DNA from: Talaromyces rugulosus
Lineage: Eukaryota; Ascomycota; Eurotiomycetes; Eurotiales; Trichocomaceae
Direction of reading: 5' to 3'
Length of the DNA: 64,000 nucleotides
Assembly (NCBI RefSeq): GCF_013368755.1
Contig: NC_049561.1
Location: forward strand, 2,046,001 to 2,110,000
The translations under genes and the position numbers were made by a program. How positions within the stretch are numbered: position 1 is the first letter of the stretch; every line of letters begins with the position of its first letter. Under the pieces are notes generated by a model that saw only the letters and a program-made list of their open reading frames with translations, had not been told where the DNA came from and did no database searches. Shown piece by piece: positions 11,688 through 23,484 of the stretch.

Positions 11688-12872
11688 ATGGCTCCAACCA
11701 TTCGCATGACAGTTGCCGTTCTTGGAGCTACCGGACAGCAGGTAATTCCTTCAGATTAGAATTATCCTATCATATATCGTTAACAAATTGTCATCTAGGG
11801 TGGCTCTGTTGCTCGGGAGCTCTTGGCATATCCTGAAAGATACCTTGTACGCGTTCTGACGCGCAACGCAACTTCATCAAAGGCATTGGATCTTACCAAT
11901 CTTGGAGCTGAGATTCGAACTGCGGATCTTAATGACCATCAAAGCCTTCGCCCTGCTCTCGATGGAGCTCAAATCATCTTTGCTATGACAGACTTTTGGC
12001 AGTCTATGTCGGCAGATGTGGAGGAGTCCCAAGGCAAATCTTTGATGGATATCCTATCTTCTTTACCACAGCTGGAGCATCTTATTTGGGCATCTTTGCC
12101 CGACGGCCGGAAGATTTCGGACGGGAAATACTCCAACATCTTCCATTGGCAGAGCAAAGCTGCCGTCACTGGCTACATTCGTGATTCAAAACCGGGTCTG
12201 TGGGAAAAGACGACCGAAATTCTTTTTCCCAACTACTTTGAGAATTGTCTCACTGCTCCTTCTCGCTATTTGCCCGTGAAGGTTTGAAGTCTGAATTATA
12301 ATTGGATTCCATACGTTGACTTTTAACTCCAGATAAATGATGTCTATATCCGCTCTTTCCCCCTTAGTCCAGGAACTACACTGCCAAACGTGGCAATTGA
12401 GGATACGGGAAAACTGGTGGACTATGTGATTCGTCATGGCAGTACCTACCAAACAAAGACGATTACCTTTTTCTCTGAAGAACTAAGTGAAGCTGAGAAA
12501 GCGGCAACTATTGGTAGAAGTATGCCTTGAACCCTCCCCATTGTTCTCTGGGCTTTGTTAATAACATCGCCGCCAGTCTACGACATTCCCGTGAAATACA
12601 AGAAAATTACTAGCGAAGAATTCCAAGCAACACTCACGGACATGGACCCTACAACGGCTCTGGATTTTACAGAGCAATTGATGATTTTCGAAGACTGTGG
12701 AATGATCTACAATCGACCGGAATTCATTCAGGCTAACAAAGTATGATCTTTGATTTGAGCTCTCTGAATATCGACTGACACATTATTTTCCTAGTTGCCT
12801 GGGCTGAAACTGAAATCTTGGGAGGAATTTGTTACATCCAACGATGTTTTATCCTATATTATTGACGGCTGA
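11688..12872 (+). CDS. NmrA-like NAD(P)-binding Rossmann protein
   Basis: Five exons (11688-11741, 11799-12281, 12333-12513, 12577-12740, 12795-12872) join to 319 residues. The N-terminus carries the dinucleotide-binding loop VAVLGATGQQGGSVAREL, interrupted by the first intron, followed by a RVLTRNATSSKA strand-turn that usually contacts the NADP phosphate. The catalytic Tyr-x-x-x-Lys of true SDRs is not evident, which fits the NmrA group of redox sensors, atypical reductases and isoflavone-reductase-like enzymes. The downstream half is typical NmrA, with FPNYFENCLTAPSRY and EDTGKLVDYVIRHG. A second in-frame Met (11709) directly before VAVLGATG is an alternative start. It sits beside the regulator and the exporter; it may be an enzyme of that unit or a regulator, and sequence cannot decide. 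Confidence 0.85.
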
Positions 12873-12968
12873 GGCCGACTCTTGGGTGGAGGCGCGGGGG
12901 GCTGGTTACAATATCCTATTTAATTAGTATTTCTTCACTTAGCCTCTACCAAGGCAAGAATGTTTCGA

Positions 12969-14567
12969 CTAACTTGTTTTCATAGAGGTCAAAAACTGGC
13001 CAATGACAGCTTTTACATCAATCTTTTCCAACCTTGTCTCTTCAACACTTATCCCTTCCATCGCTTGCTTCATCTTTTGGTTCGAAATTCCCATTACATG
13101 GATTAGTTTGGCAAACCATTTAGTTCGTCTCTCGTACCGTCCTTCCTTGACGAGTATGTTTTCCGCATGATCAAGGGTTCGCAGGTATTCATGTTGAAGC
13201 CAGAAGGTATATTTAGACATCCCGGGGAGGAACTGATATGAATACATACGTGTCCGGAGCGATGACGATTTTGTAACAGAAGGTATCGTTTTTGTAATCA
13301 ACAATATATTTTTCCTAATATCAATTGATGTTAGTTGAAACATGCCATGGTCTGAATTCCTTTTGGTTGAACTCACTCTGGGTATCACTCTCCTGGTTTG
13401 AGGCCCTGCAGCAGCCTTGTCATACTTTTGTTTGAGGAGAATCATCCATTCAGATCTGAGTGCATCTAAACCTTCTGAGTTTATCTTTGCATTTCTTCGT
13501 CCAATACTTGGATAAGTTCTTGTTCCTCATTCAATATATCTTGGACATCTTCCGGACTGGGTTTAGAATAAGAATTCAAGTATGGTCCTAAACCTTTACC
13601 TCTGTGGCAGCAAACATGTGTTAAGTCGAGCAGATCGAAGCGCGTCCTGCGAGTAAATGAGAGAAGTATCCTTCTAGATTCCTCGTACCCGCAGAATTAT
13701 TCAACAATTGAAAGCCATTCAAAAACCCATATGAAATCTGGCTGAGATCCTCTAAACACATTTGTGAAATCCACAGAAAATGCTGATGAGGTATTACAGT
13801 CGTTGAGGGAGCAGGCGCATATGCAACTATCTGTATGTGAAATATGAAAACCTCGATCTAGACAGAGCTTGATTGAGTCACCAGTATCCCATGTCATACA
13901 ATCTAGGTATTTCAGGCACTGAAGAAGCTCAAAGATAACAGTGCGACCCCTGTGGTTGATATGATTGACATCAGCCCCATTATCAAGACAGCGCCGAATC
14001 AAGTCCACTTTCGATACTTTGTGTACAATATAATATAACGGAAGGTCCCCGTCACTGTTGGGTTTGTTGAAATCATGGAACCCGTGACGGATAAGAGCTT
14101 GAAACTCTTTCTCGGTCTCCACATAATGCAATAGGTTGTTTCCCTCTATACCTCGATAATGATCCTCGAATGTGAAATTCACATCCTCACAGAGCCCGAG
14201 AAGGCTTTCAAAGTATTCTGTTCTTGAGTCACTAAAACATGTTCCATTAGAGACCAAATGAAAAATCTCCTTGCACAACATCCCCCATTCCCATCGCAGC
14301 GGCATGTTTTAGGGGGGTAACACCCCATCTATCTGTAACATCCATGTCATGTCCAGTATGCCGAATCATTGAGAATATTTGCGGGTTACAAACTGCAAGA
14401 CGCAAGGGTGTTTGACCGAGGAAATTTCGATGATTCTCCAACTTATTCATATTTGGAAGCAGATGGTTTATATTCGCCACTGATCCACATAGAACTGCGT
14501 CTTGAAGAGCTGTAGTAGCTTTAGCAGAACTAGAATATCCTCCACTTACCAGGGGTTTCTTTTGCAA
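12969..14567 (-). pseudogene. Ankyrin-repeat protein gene, broken
   Basis: The minus strand carries ankyrin-repeat protein in pieces. The first frame (14567 to about 14270) has repeats such as NFLGQTPLRLAV and DRWGVTPLKHAAAMGMGDVV. The protein then continues in another frame without splice signals at the break (KEIFHLVSNGTCF), through repeats DGDLPLYYIV and NHRGRTVIFELL, to an in-frame TAA at 13697-13699. Protein-like sequence resumes in the same frame after that stop (YEESRRILLSFTRRTRFDLL, then EDVQDILNEEQELIQVLDEE). It shifts frame again near 13483 into the C-terminal part that ends at 12969. At least two frameshifts plus one nonsense codon make this a pseudogene, unless unusual splicing rescues it. 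The intact ancestor was probably an Ankyrin protein of roughly 500 residues. Confidence 0.75.
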
Positions 14568-15172
14568 TAGTAGTATTAATAAGTACCTGTATGTAAATCA
14601 GTATTAACCTGTGCTCAGAATATCCAGGGCCAATTGTAAGAGTTGAGACCGAGGACATTGCTCTTATTATGCAACCATTGAGAGTTACAACAGCTCAGAA
14701 ATGTATTTAATTAGACCTTATTAGAGACTTATTATTTATCAGGGATCTTTCCATATATAGTTATCCGAGATTATCATGTTAGGGAGCTATTCTATGTACT
14801 TTCTTGCACTTTGAGGACAAGGAGTTATTTTATGCTGTCCATGGACCAAACTACGTAGAGCCGACCGAAACACTTCAATGTTAGTGAACGGTGCTCATCA
14901 CACCCTGGTTATTTGTTGATCCGACGGGGCTCTAAAACACCAACCATACACCACTCCACGAGATGATTGCGCCATCTCGCATTTATAGTGCGATTCGGAG
15001 AGAGAACAATTTTATTCTTTATAATCGGTAAATAATATTAACCCTCTGTAATTACTAATATCGGTATCCATCATAGCCTAATCAGACCAATTTTTAGTTC
15101 AATATAGAGGCCTCTGGAAAAAATTCCGGGTTTTCCAGTTGTTCTTGATATATTGAATAACAGACAGAAAAA
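14568..15172. other. Intergenic: upstream of MFS exporter
   Basis: 605 bp, AT-rich. It separates the ankyrin pseudogene start from the exporter start (divergent). No coding frame or named element seen. Confidence 0.5.
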
Positions 15173-16946
15173 ATGCCCGATTACATAGTAGACCAAGAAA
15201 CCCCATTACCACAGTTACCAGCGGCTTTTAGCGGTAATAATGGCCCAGCGGAGACTGAGATTGAGACCGAGATCTACCCACTACTGTCTAATACTCGCAG
15301 CGTGCTCCTGGTTGCTGTTCTATCAAGCGCTGGACTTCTCACAGTATGTCCCTTCTCCCTCCTCATTGCCCATTCTCATTAGCAAAAGCATAGGATATAT
15401 AATTATTAACATATCAGATCCTTAATGTACAATCTATCACCATCATGTTGCCCTCGCTAGGCGACGCATTGAGGATCCCCCCGGAGAGCCAGCAGCTGGT
15501 CATTTCAATCTACAGCATTGCCTCGGGCTCGCTAATGCTACTCTGGGGTCGTCTAGCTGATACCTACGGACGACGGCTAGTGTTCCTGACTGGCTCCACG
15601 CTCTTCACACTATCCACTCTGTTCCTGCCATTTTCCGCCCATGAGATTCCTTTTTACATCCTCCGGGTTATCCAGGGCTTGAGCGGATCTGCAATGATGC
15701 CGTCTGCCATCGGTATAGTAGCCAGCATCTTCCCTCCCGGTAAGGCGAGGACCAGGGCGTACGTGACAGCGACAGCCGTCGCCTCCCTTGGGTCCGTACT
15801 TGGTAGCATCTTCGGGGGCTTGGTTGGGAGTTTTCTTTCGTGGAAATGGGTCTTTTGGATTCCCGCCATAATCGCTGCTGTCACGACAGTTGCTGCGTTT
15901 TTGATCACTGCCATCCCGGCCATCCGGGTCAATGCTGGCAAAATACCTGGAGATAATGAGAGTGTAGACTGGATAGGAGCCGCGCTGATATCATTTAGCC
16001 TGGTGTTGCTCCTTATATCCCTTACTCAAGGAGATTCTCTTGGATGGGGGACACGCTGGGTGCCGCCGCTCATCGTGGTGGCCATCCTTGGTTTATTCGC
16101 CTTCGTGCTCTTTAAATACTTCCTTGAAAGTCGCCGAAACAACCGCCAGCCTCTGTTGAGAATTTCTATGTTCAGGAATCCTCAGTTCTCGGCACTCTTC
16201 ATCCTCGTTGGTATGTTCTACGCCGCTTACAACAGCTTCTTGGTCTTCGGTACCTATTTGTTAGTACTTCCTTCTTCCCCAAACTGGAAGGCAGAGTGCG
16301 GAAATTGACGTTTTCTGTTTAACTTATTTTGCACTTCAATGGTTACCAGGATTATCTCGGCCGCAGCGTTGCAGACGGCCCTTCGATTTCTGCCTTCTGG
16401 TATCACTGGAAGTAAGTTGCTCCCACTCTTGACAGCGCCACAAGTAGTTGACTTTACGGTGTGTCTCTGGAATCAGTTATTGTGTCATTCATTGTATCGC
16501 CGGCCCTGCACCACATCCAAGGCTTCTACGTCCTCCTCTTTGGTTTGTTTTGTGGCCTGGGCTCCCCTCTTCTATTTGCCATTCCAGCCATTCCTCCAGA
16601 CACAACGTACTGGGCCTGGAGTTTTCCGGCAATGTGCCTTTGTCTCAGCGTTGAGGTAGTATGGCCCGTGGTCGGGCTGCTGATCGCCAAAAAGCTCCCT
16701 CAACAGGATCAGGCTCTCGGGGCAGGACTGCTGCAGACCGTCAGTCAGATCAGTCGCTCATTGGGTCTAGCCGTTTCTACAGCTGTGCAGACGGCTGTAC
16801 AAGGAGCAGCATCAAAGAATAATACTCAGTCTAGGAATCGTGATTACTTGTGCGGACTCCGCGCCGCGCAGTGGATGAATGTGGCATGCGTGGCCGTTTC
16901 CACCATAATAGCCGTGGTATTCCTTCGAAAACTTGGACGTAACTAA
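15173..16946 (+). CDS. MFS drug/metabolite exporter (DHA2-like, 14-helix type)
   Basis: Exons 15173-15343, 15418-16259, 16350-16411 and 16477-16946 give 514 residues in frame. Family marks include the motif A region LWGRLADTYGRR after helix 2, the motif C-like AVASLGSVLGSIFGG in helix 5 and an acidic, hydrophilic N-terminus. The C-terminal LGAGLLQTVSQISRSLGLA and YLCGLRAAQWMNVACV stretches resemble fungal efflux pumps of the aflatoxin/low-affinity ammonium exporter group. It should export a small organic molecule by proton antiport at the plasma membrane. The exon 2-exon 3 junction is odd: the bases just after the acceptor would read QDYLG, a usual family motif, but in the frame that is not used. 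See findings. Co-location with a Zn2Cys6 regulator suggests regulated detoxification or product export. Confidence 0.85.
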
Positions 16947-17937
16947 ACCTGTTCCAGATTGCATATGATGCATGTTGAAATAAAGGAGAAAAATGATAAG
17001 TTGATATTTGCTGAGAGCACAAGTATCAGTATGTACCTTGCGCATAAAGCATCCAGGATAGGAGAGTGGAAAACACTCCCAAAAACCATCCTCCTTAGCC
17101 ACAGAACCATTATGACCAATCAGTACTTGGAGAGACGATAGCTGAATTTATAAGCTTTTTGAAAAAAATGATAGATAAACAAGATTTTCGAATGTAAAGA
17201 CTTCGGCAGTCAGCGTCAACTCTGCTGCATGCAAATTAATAGAATGACGTCATTGGCATACTTCGGTCGATACTTAATCGTGACCAAAATCTTAATTTCC
17301 TGAAACTGTATTTGCACATATTTATTATATACACGTAGATACTCCAGTCTGATTCTTCAAAGTTTGTCCCTGTCAGTACATATGTATGATGCGATCATAA
17401 ATTACACGTACTACGGTCGGTATTAATTATTAATTCGGCATCCCGATCCCGACATGCCGATACTATGATATGATATTGACATTCCAATCCAATATAATAA
17501 ATATTCATAAATATTCATAGATAAATACAGCTCAATCCAAACGCCAACCCATGATATATGATATATACTCCCTGCAAGATCCCATCAAAAATAAACCGAA
17601 CAGTATCACGCCGTCCGACTGACCGTTAGGTCTCGGTGCATACTCCTGTGCCCTTGCAGCGCTGAAAAAAATGTCAAGTGTCAATCTGGTGCCACCTCGC
17701 AAAAAATATGTAGGCAGAATAAAAGAAGAAAACGAAACGAAACAAAAAAAAACTCCAGGGCCAAATTCTTCCAATATTCCAATGCCATCCAAGCCCAAGT
17801 GTCAAAAGTAAGAAAGCAAAAAATAAAATCAACAACGAAGAATAAGAACTCTACTTCCCGCCAGGGATTATTATAATTAGGTATCCAAAGTTATCCGTTT
17901 TCGACGGATATAAAACGGCATATAAAAGTCGTACTGT
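16947..17937. other. Convergent intergenic region between exporter and Atg1 gene
   Basis: 991 bp of mostly AT-rich sequence holding the 3' flanks of both genes. No gene found; short frames here have no protein-like composition. Confidence 0.6.
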
Positions 17938-20900
17938 TCACCGTGGCGGGCTAATGCCTGTAACCGGATAAGCGATTGCTGGTGAGCTGGGTCGATTATT
18001 CGTAGGTGTCGTTTTGCCTGGAGACGTGCCCACAGGCGCAGACTTGCGTTTGCTCATCGCCGCCTTTTTCTTGCGGAGAGACGACAAACGGGCCCGAATG
18101 CTCGCCACCACTGTAAAAGAAAGACGTTAGCAGGAATTTCGATGGTTTGGTGTTGCTCACTTACGCTTGACAACCACCTTGCGATCCTCCACTTGAACGC
18201 CATCGAGGACAATCTTATCCGTATCGCCAGCCTTGTCGCCGCTCTTCTCACTCCGAGGTAGTTCGTCATTCTCCAAAACTGCCTCGAGCATGCGGATTGC
18301 CGTAACATAGGCAATCTCACAGCCGGAGTGGTCGTCTCCGGTAAGCTCGTTGATCGCGGCCGCTCTGCTCATTTCCAGAGCGCGGTCGTACATCAGCTTC
18401 TCCGCCGTGACCCCTGAGCTCACAATAACGTTGTCTACCGAGGTACCCAAAGCACCCGCAGAGACAGATCCGACTGAATGGTTATCCGGGTGACTCGGAT
18501 GGTCAGGCGAGAGCTGCTTCTGACCTTCAATCAATTTAAGGCGAACAAATTCGGCCTTTTCCAAAACTTCATTGAAGCGGTTGCGGACCCATTGCACCAC
18601 GCCGTTGATTCGAGTGCCTACCAATGCATTGGTGGCGGGCATGCCTTGACTAGCTTCACTAAAGATGTCGCCCCGGTTTTTGCGTGTCCACCAAGCTCCA
18701 GCAATGTCCATTGATTTGGCGAGGAGCGCTAGTGCTTTTACATACAGCACGAGAGCTTCTTCAGATAGCGTAACGATGGCATCTGGGGTTAACTCGCCGT
18801 CGTCAGAATCTGGAAACACTTGATCTCCCAGCTGTCCCGGGTTATCGGTCTGCATAGACGGGGCGAGCGGAATGAGTTGCTTATATTTGACCTCGGCAAA
18901 CCCATAAACGACATCGCTTCGAGTAGCGCACTCCTCAATGAACTGGACCGTCCGCGTATCCTCGTCCAAGGTAGCAGCATTTGCTTTTCCGCCGTCACCC
19001 GTCAGCAAGAGACTTTGCTGGGCCGTCGGATATGTAGGGAAAGGATTGTACGCCATAGGAGGAGATCGTCCTCCCTTGCTCAATCCCACTGGAGGCGAGA
19101 ACCCAACACCAAATAGCCGCCCACTTGCCATGTTGAGTGCTTTCGAAATTGCCGACGTTGCCGATGTGGGACTCTGTCCATAGCGACGTTCGTATGAACC
19201 TTGGCGAGTATGGGAATCAGCGCGGGCGCGTCCGGATATTTGTACGGCATTGGGTGACGCCGAAATGTTGGCCAAAGGGACATTCTGCACCGTTGCGCGC
19301 CGCACAACACCACCGGATTGACGAGACACAGCCTGTCCATTGCCGGAATGGATGCGAGGGCTATTAGCCAGCTCGTCTGCAAAAGCATTGACCTCAACAG
19401 CCTTCTTTTCAACAAGGACATAGTCGCGCTCAAAGGCCACGTCCTGCGCAGCACGCTCACGCTCGTCTTTGACAATTCGTTCTTCCTGCTCAATCACTGG
19501 CGATGATAGTGGTGAGGTTCGACTTGGCCGTCTTTCGACTGCTACTTGGTTTGGTAGAGGGGAAGTTGTATGTGAAACTGGAGCAGGCCGTCGGCCGGTA
19601 ACTGCAGCTCGTTGTAGATCGCTCGTGCGGGATACTTTATCACCGCTTGCAGTCCGCTGCATGGCTTCTGATCTAGGTGAAGTACCCAAGGCAGCCCGAG
19701 GACTGCCGTGTTGCTGGGGTGGTGTAGAGATGGGTGAGCGTGCGGCAGCAGGAGTAGGCTCTTTGATATCCTCCAACGACCGTTGGTCGCGAGGTTGTCG
19801 CGGCCTGGTATCTTGCATGTCGTGATGTGGGCTGCCTGACAGCTCGACAGAGGAACGACGTCGAGCCGACGCTAGATCATCCCCAACCAAGCCGGGGATG
19901 TCCTCTTGGATTACTATGTTTTCAAAAAAGTCGGTAAAGCTCATCCGCTCGATGGGGTTTCTTTTCAAAAGTCCACGGATGAGAGACTTGATTGCCTGGG
20001 ATGCTTCCATATCTTCCGGGAAACGAATGTTATCCTCTTGCCGTTCAATCTTGCGAAGTAGCTCAACATGGTTGGACGCCCGGAAGGGAGGCTTGCCAAC
20101 AACCATCTCGTATAGCACGGTCCCAACTGACCAGAGGTCAGCCTTGGCGTCGTACTTTTCATACCGTAGGATTTCAGGAGCCATATATAGAGGTGAGCCA
20201 CAAAGGGTTTCGGCGAGGGAGGTTGACGGCAGAGAACGGGCGAAGCCAAAATCGGCTATTTTGAGCATTGGCAGTGTCTGGAGACCTGCCAGAGGCGTGA
20301 ACGAGTCATCGCTGCCTTTAAAGGGGACAACCTGGGCGACTCCGTTGCGGTAGGAAATAGGCGACGGGCACAGGAGGAGATTCTGGGGTTTGATGTCGCG
20401 GTGGATCAGGTTGCGATCTCGGAGGAATTTGAGAGCGCTCGAGAGTTGTTTGAGGAAATGGCGGACGACGACCTCGTTTAGAGCGCCCACATTCGGGTTG
20501 GGGTATTTTATGATCATGTCCCTAGTATAGCGATGGTCACGGAGCGTATCTCGCCTCTTGATGAAGAGAGAGAGGTCTCCGAGCGCGCAGTACTCCATGA
20601 CCAGATGGATGTGTGCGGAGGACTCATGACAGTCAATCAGAGCAACGATGTGTGGGTGGTGGAGGCCTTTGAGGATATCGATTTCGGAGCAGAGGTTCTC
20701 CTTGAGTTTCTTGTTGAGCTTGGACAGGTTAACGGATTTGATAGCGACGTAGGAGCGATGCCGCTAGAGAGTAGTTGTTAGCAGATGCCCTTTTTTTTCC
20801 CCTCCACTATCAAGCCACAGAATAAACTACATACCGAGTGCATGCCTTGATAGACGGTCGCAAAACTGCCGCGGCCAATCTCGTCCAGCCTCGTGTAGGG

Positions 20901-20972
20901 GCCGATGGCTACCTCCGGGCGAGGCCCATCGCGGGTCCGCCTTGTCGAAGACGGAGGATGTGCAGAGGCCAT
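17938..20972 (-). CDS. atg1: Atg1 serine/threonine kinase (autophagy initiation)
   Basis: Exons 20972-20835, 20763-18165 and 18110-17938 give 969 residues in frame. The kinase domain is N-terminal: glycine loop [16 protein letters not shown] lysine (about residue 55, just after intron 1), catalytic loop [19 protein letters not shown] activation start and the [11 protein letters not shown] segment. A long Ser/Pro/Arg-rich linker follows with many SP sites. The C-terminal half has the helical MIT-like repeats ([19 protein letters not shown] and the [19 protein letters not shown] segment) that bind Atg13. Atg1 phosphorylates autophagy factors at the phagophore assembly site downstream of TORC1. 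The last exon is basic ([14 protein letters not shown]). The start at 20972 puts about 25 residues before the kinase domain, as usual for the family. Confidence 0.96.
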
Positions 20973-22370
20973 GAGCGAGGCGGCGTAAATTCGGGCGAGG
21001 CGATTCCAACGCTCCTTTTCCTTTCCTTCACGACTACCGATACAGCGGGGCACTGGGGGATGGCGAGCAAGCGTTGCCCATGAGTACTGTGATGGGCAGG
21101 GTGTCGATAACAGAGAGTGGGTAGCTGATGTTCGAATGGACGAGACAAGAAACAAGAAACGCAAAACGTATGGGCGCTGTCGATCAGGTCAAACGACGGG
21201 CAGGACACGAGAGGAAACTGGAACGCAGCCAAAGGAAATGCCGGATGTTGCAGGAACTCCCCCAAGGTTCCGAAGCGATATGACGGAAGGCAAAAAGGTT
21301 GGGCGATAAAGATAAGCGTCGAGTAGCACTTAGCACGGGTAGGAAGGTTGCGCGCCAGGCAGGAGAGAGCGCGGTAACGAGGGGGAGTACGTGGAGGTAA
21401 GGGGACGGGGGGGAGTTGAAGTCGAAGTTGAAGCCGTGAATATAGCTAAGGATGATGCGAGAGAAGAGAAGCAGAGATGAGACGAGACGCGATAGATATG
21501 AGCAATTGGTGGTCGATGGCCCGATGCGGCCTAGCGGGGGCGCCGGGCGGGGGCATCGACAAGTCACCAGTTATACTACTGCCTACAAGTACTACGTATT
21601 GCCGTATCTACAGAGTAATAATATGTAATATCTGCGATCATCTACGGCATGTTCCATGTACCCCTGACGGTATTCTATATAGTACGAGGTCAGTCCGGGT
21701 GTTCTGCCAGCGTGCGTGACTAGTTATAGCCGCAAACCGAGTCACAGCGGCGGTCACGGGGCGGAAACTGCTCATCCAGTGACTGCAGTGCCTCGAAGTT
21801 GGATATAGACATGACTTGGTCGTCCGATCTGGGTTAAGAGAAACGCAAACACTTTTATTAATAATATTCTTTATTCTTCATTCTTCATTCTTTGATGCTG
21901 ATGCTTATACTTATTGTGTCATCGTTAAACCCCGGATTGGGAGAATCCCGCGCTGTGATTGGCCGATGCCCCACTTCAACCCTTGGTTCTAACAATACTG
22001 TATCTACACATATATATGCATATATTATATACAATATATCATACAGTATACGGTACTATGAAAGCAGAGTATATTTCGCAAACACAGAAAGACGAGACAG
22101 TTGCATGGCCCTCCCTGACTGGCGCGTCCATCCAAGAGATAAGCAGTCACCGCCTCGAGATCGACAACGCCATTTCCTCGGTCCAGCCAAGGCTAGGCAG
22201 CCCAGGCAAACGCAGACAGACCGCTTTGAAACATGAAACATGCGGTAGTGGTAGACTAGGTAGTAATTAGGATATTAATATTAATAAATTAAGACGAATA
22301 CAACAAAATATGCAAGGTTGTTTGTTTGCCCTGGAAAACTATAGGAGCGGATCGGTTCCGCAGGCGTTTG

Positions 22371-22401
22371 CATGCAGGCCTCGATGCAGGAGGCCTGCAT
22401 G
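22371..22401. repeat. Perfect 11-bp inverted repeat with 9-nt spacer
   Basis: CATGCAGGCCT at 22371-22381 is repeated as its exact reverse complement at 22391-22401, separated by CGATGCAGG. It lies about 460 bp upstream of the small membrane protein start. It could be a dimer-binding operator or a cruciform-prone site; which is unknown. Confidence 0.7.
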
Positions 22402-22407
22402 ACTCAC
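22399..22407 (+). promoter_or_regulatory. Gcn4/CpcA-type site ATGACTCAC
   Basis: The nine bases ATGACTCAC match the yeast Gcn4 consensus (RTGACTCAY), which the Aspergillus orthologue CpcA and AP-1 factors also use. The site overlaps the right end of the inverted repeat. It suggests response to amino-acid starvation or oxidative stress; unproven. Confidence 0.45.
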
Positions 22408-22739
22408 TCGACTACCACTCGAACTACATAAAGGTACGGATTTAGTCACGAACCACCTTTCGTACGTCATATAATAAGTGGATCTTTGCATACGGGATAT
22501 GCTGTTATGGAAACTATTTTAGCAGAGCTGTTTATTCTTGCTGTTGCCTATTCTTCTAGTTCTGGCTCTTTCACCTACACTAGTAGTAATTACAAGCGTT
22601 CCGGCTATAGAGAACTAACGGCCCAGATATTAGAAGCACTCATAGTAATATTCTAATATTAATGACTGCGTCAACGTCTAATTTTATCAGCACATCACTA
22701 GCCAGTTGGCTCCGCCCCCAAGACACGTAGCCTCGATCG

Positions 22740-22746
22740 TATAAAA
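22740..22746 (+). promoter_or_regulatory. TATA box of the small membrane protein gene
   Basis: TATAAAA lies 118-124 bp upstream of the ATG at 22864, followed by a CT-rich, A-rich leader typical of highly expressed fungal genes. Confidence 0.6.
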
Positions 22747-22863
22747 GGCTCCTCACGGCTGCAAGTTCCCGCAACGTCTAAGTACAACAAAAAAAAAACC
22801 TTTACTCTCTCTATAATAATATTTATACAATTCATTTTTTTTCTTTCCTCCCACAAGAAATAA

Positions 22864-23247
22864 ATGTCTCATAATCCCAGCTACGAAAATGCCGGCTTTT
22901 TACAAAGAGTCTACTACGTTGTTTACGGTGTATGGCATGTCTTAGTTGAGCTTTGTCTGCCAGTTATAATTGCATTTGCCATTATTGCCTTGGTGTTGTT
23001 TATTCTCTTAACGGTCGTTATGATGATCGGAAATTTGTTAGGTTATGTTGATGTTGATGTCGATAAGAAGCAGAAGGAGGAGAAGGAGGAGGAGGAGAAA
23101 TCGAGTTTGACAAAGAAAACCCAGACGGAGTCGTCAGAGACTACTACTATCGATATTTCGAACAAAAAGACACGGATTGAAATGGAGATTAAACTTCTTG
23201 AAGAGCTGATTCAAGCCAAGCAAGAGCAATTGAAAGATCTTTCTTAG
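22864..23247 (+). CDS. Small single-pass membrane protein with coiled-coil tail, 127 aa
   Basis: A single-exon frame with a good upstream context: TATA box, pyrimidine-rich leader and CACAAGAAATAAATG at the start. Residues 1-25 are polar/aromatic. Residues about 28-60 form one long or two tight hydrophobic segments (ELCLPVIIAFAIIALVLFI then LLTVVMMIGNLLGY). An acidic-basic Lys/Glu-rich stretch follows (KKQKEEKEEEEKSS), then a Ser/Thr stretch and a C-terminal amphipathic helix (IEMEIKLLEELIQAKQEQL) suited to a coiled coil. I do not recognise the family. It could be a tail- or signal-anchored membrane adaptor. Composition and promoter argue that it is a real gene. Confidence 0.65.
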   Translation: MSHNPSYENAGFLQRVYYVVYGVWHVLVELCLPVIIAFAIIALVLFILLTVVMMIGNLLGYVDVDVDKKQKEEKEEEEKSSLTKKTQTESSETTTIDISNKKTRIEMEIKLLEELIQAKQEQLKDLS

Positions 23248-23484
23248 CTTTCACTTTTTCCTTCTCCAGGCAGCCAGAGATGATATATCTGCCTTGGGCG
23301 ATGCGGTTCTTACTCCATACTATGTGGGTCACACAGATGAAACCGGCCATAATAATATGTTTTGGTATCATATCTTGGTATCATTTGTATAGCTAGAGTA
23401 TAATACAGCCAGTTCCAACCCAATATCCGTATGTATGCATGTATGTATAATAGTATCGTCAATAGTTTTATTAAAAAAAAGCTT

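Larger units (their letters stand above)
20973..22863. other. Divergent promoter region, Atg1 gene and small membrane protein gene
   Basis: 1.9 kb between two divergent genes. The Atg1 side (21.0-21.6 kb) is GC-richer and may contain transcribed leader. The middle is AT-rich. An 11-bp perfect inverted repeat with an adjacent Gcn4-type site lies at 22371-22408, and a TATA box at 22740-22746 serves the rightward gene. No coding frame is convincing. Confidence 0.6.

Noticed and set aside
17938..20972. Functional autophagy cluster made of the Atg1 and Atg22-like genes
   Set aside because: The two genes are 17 kb apart with unrelated genes between them; fungal autophagy genes are not clustered.
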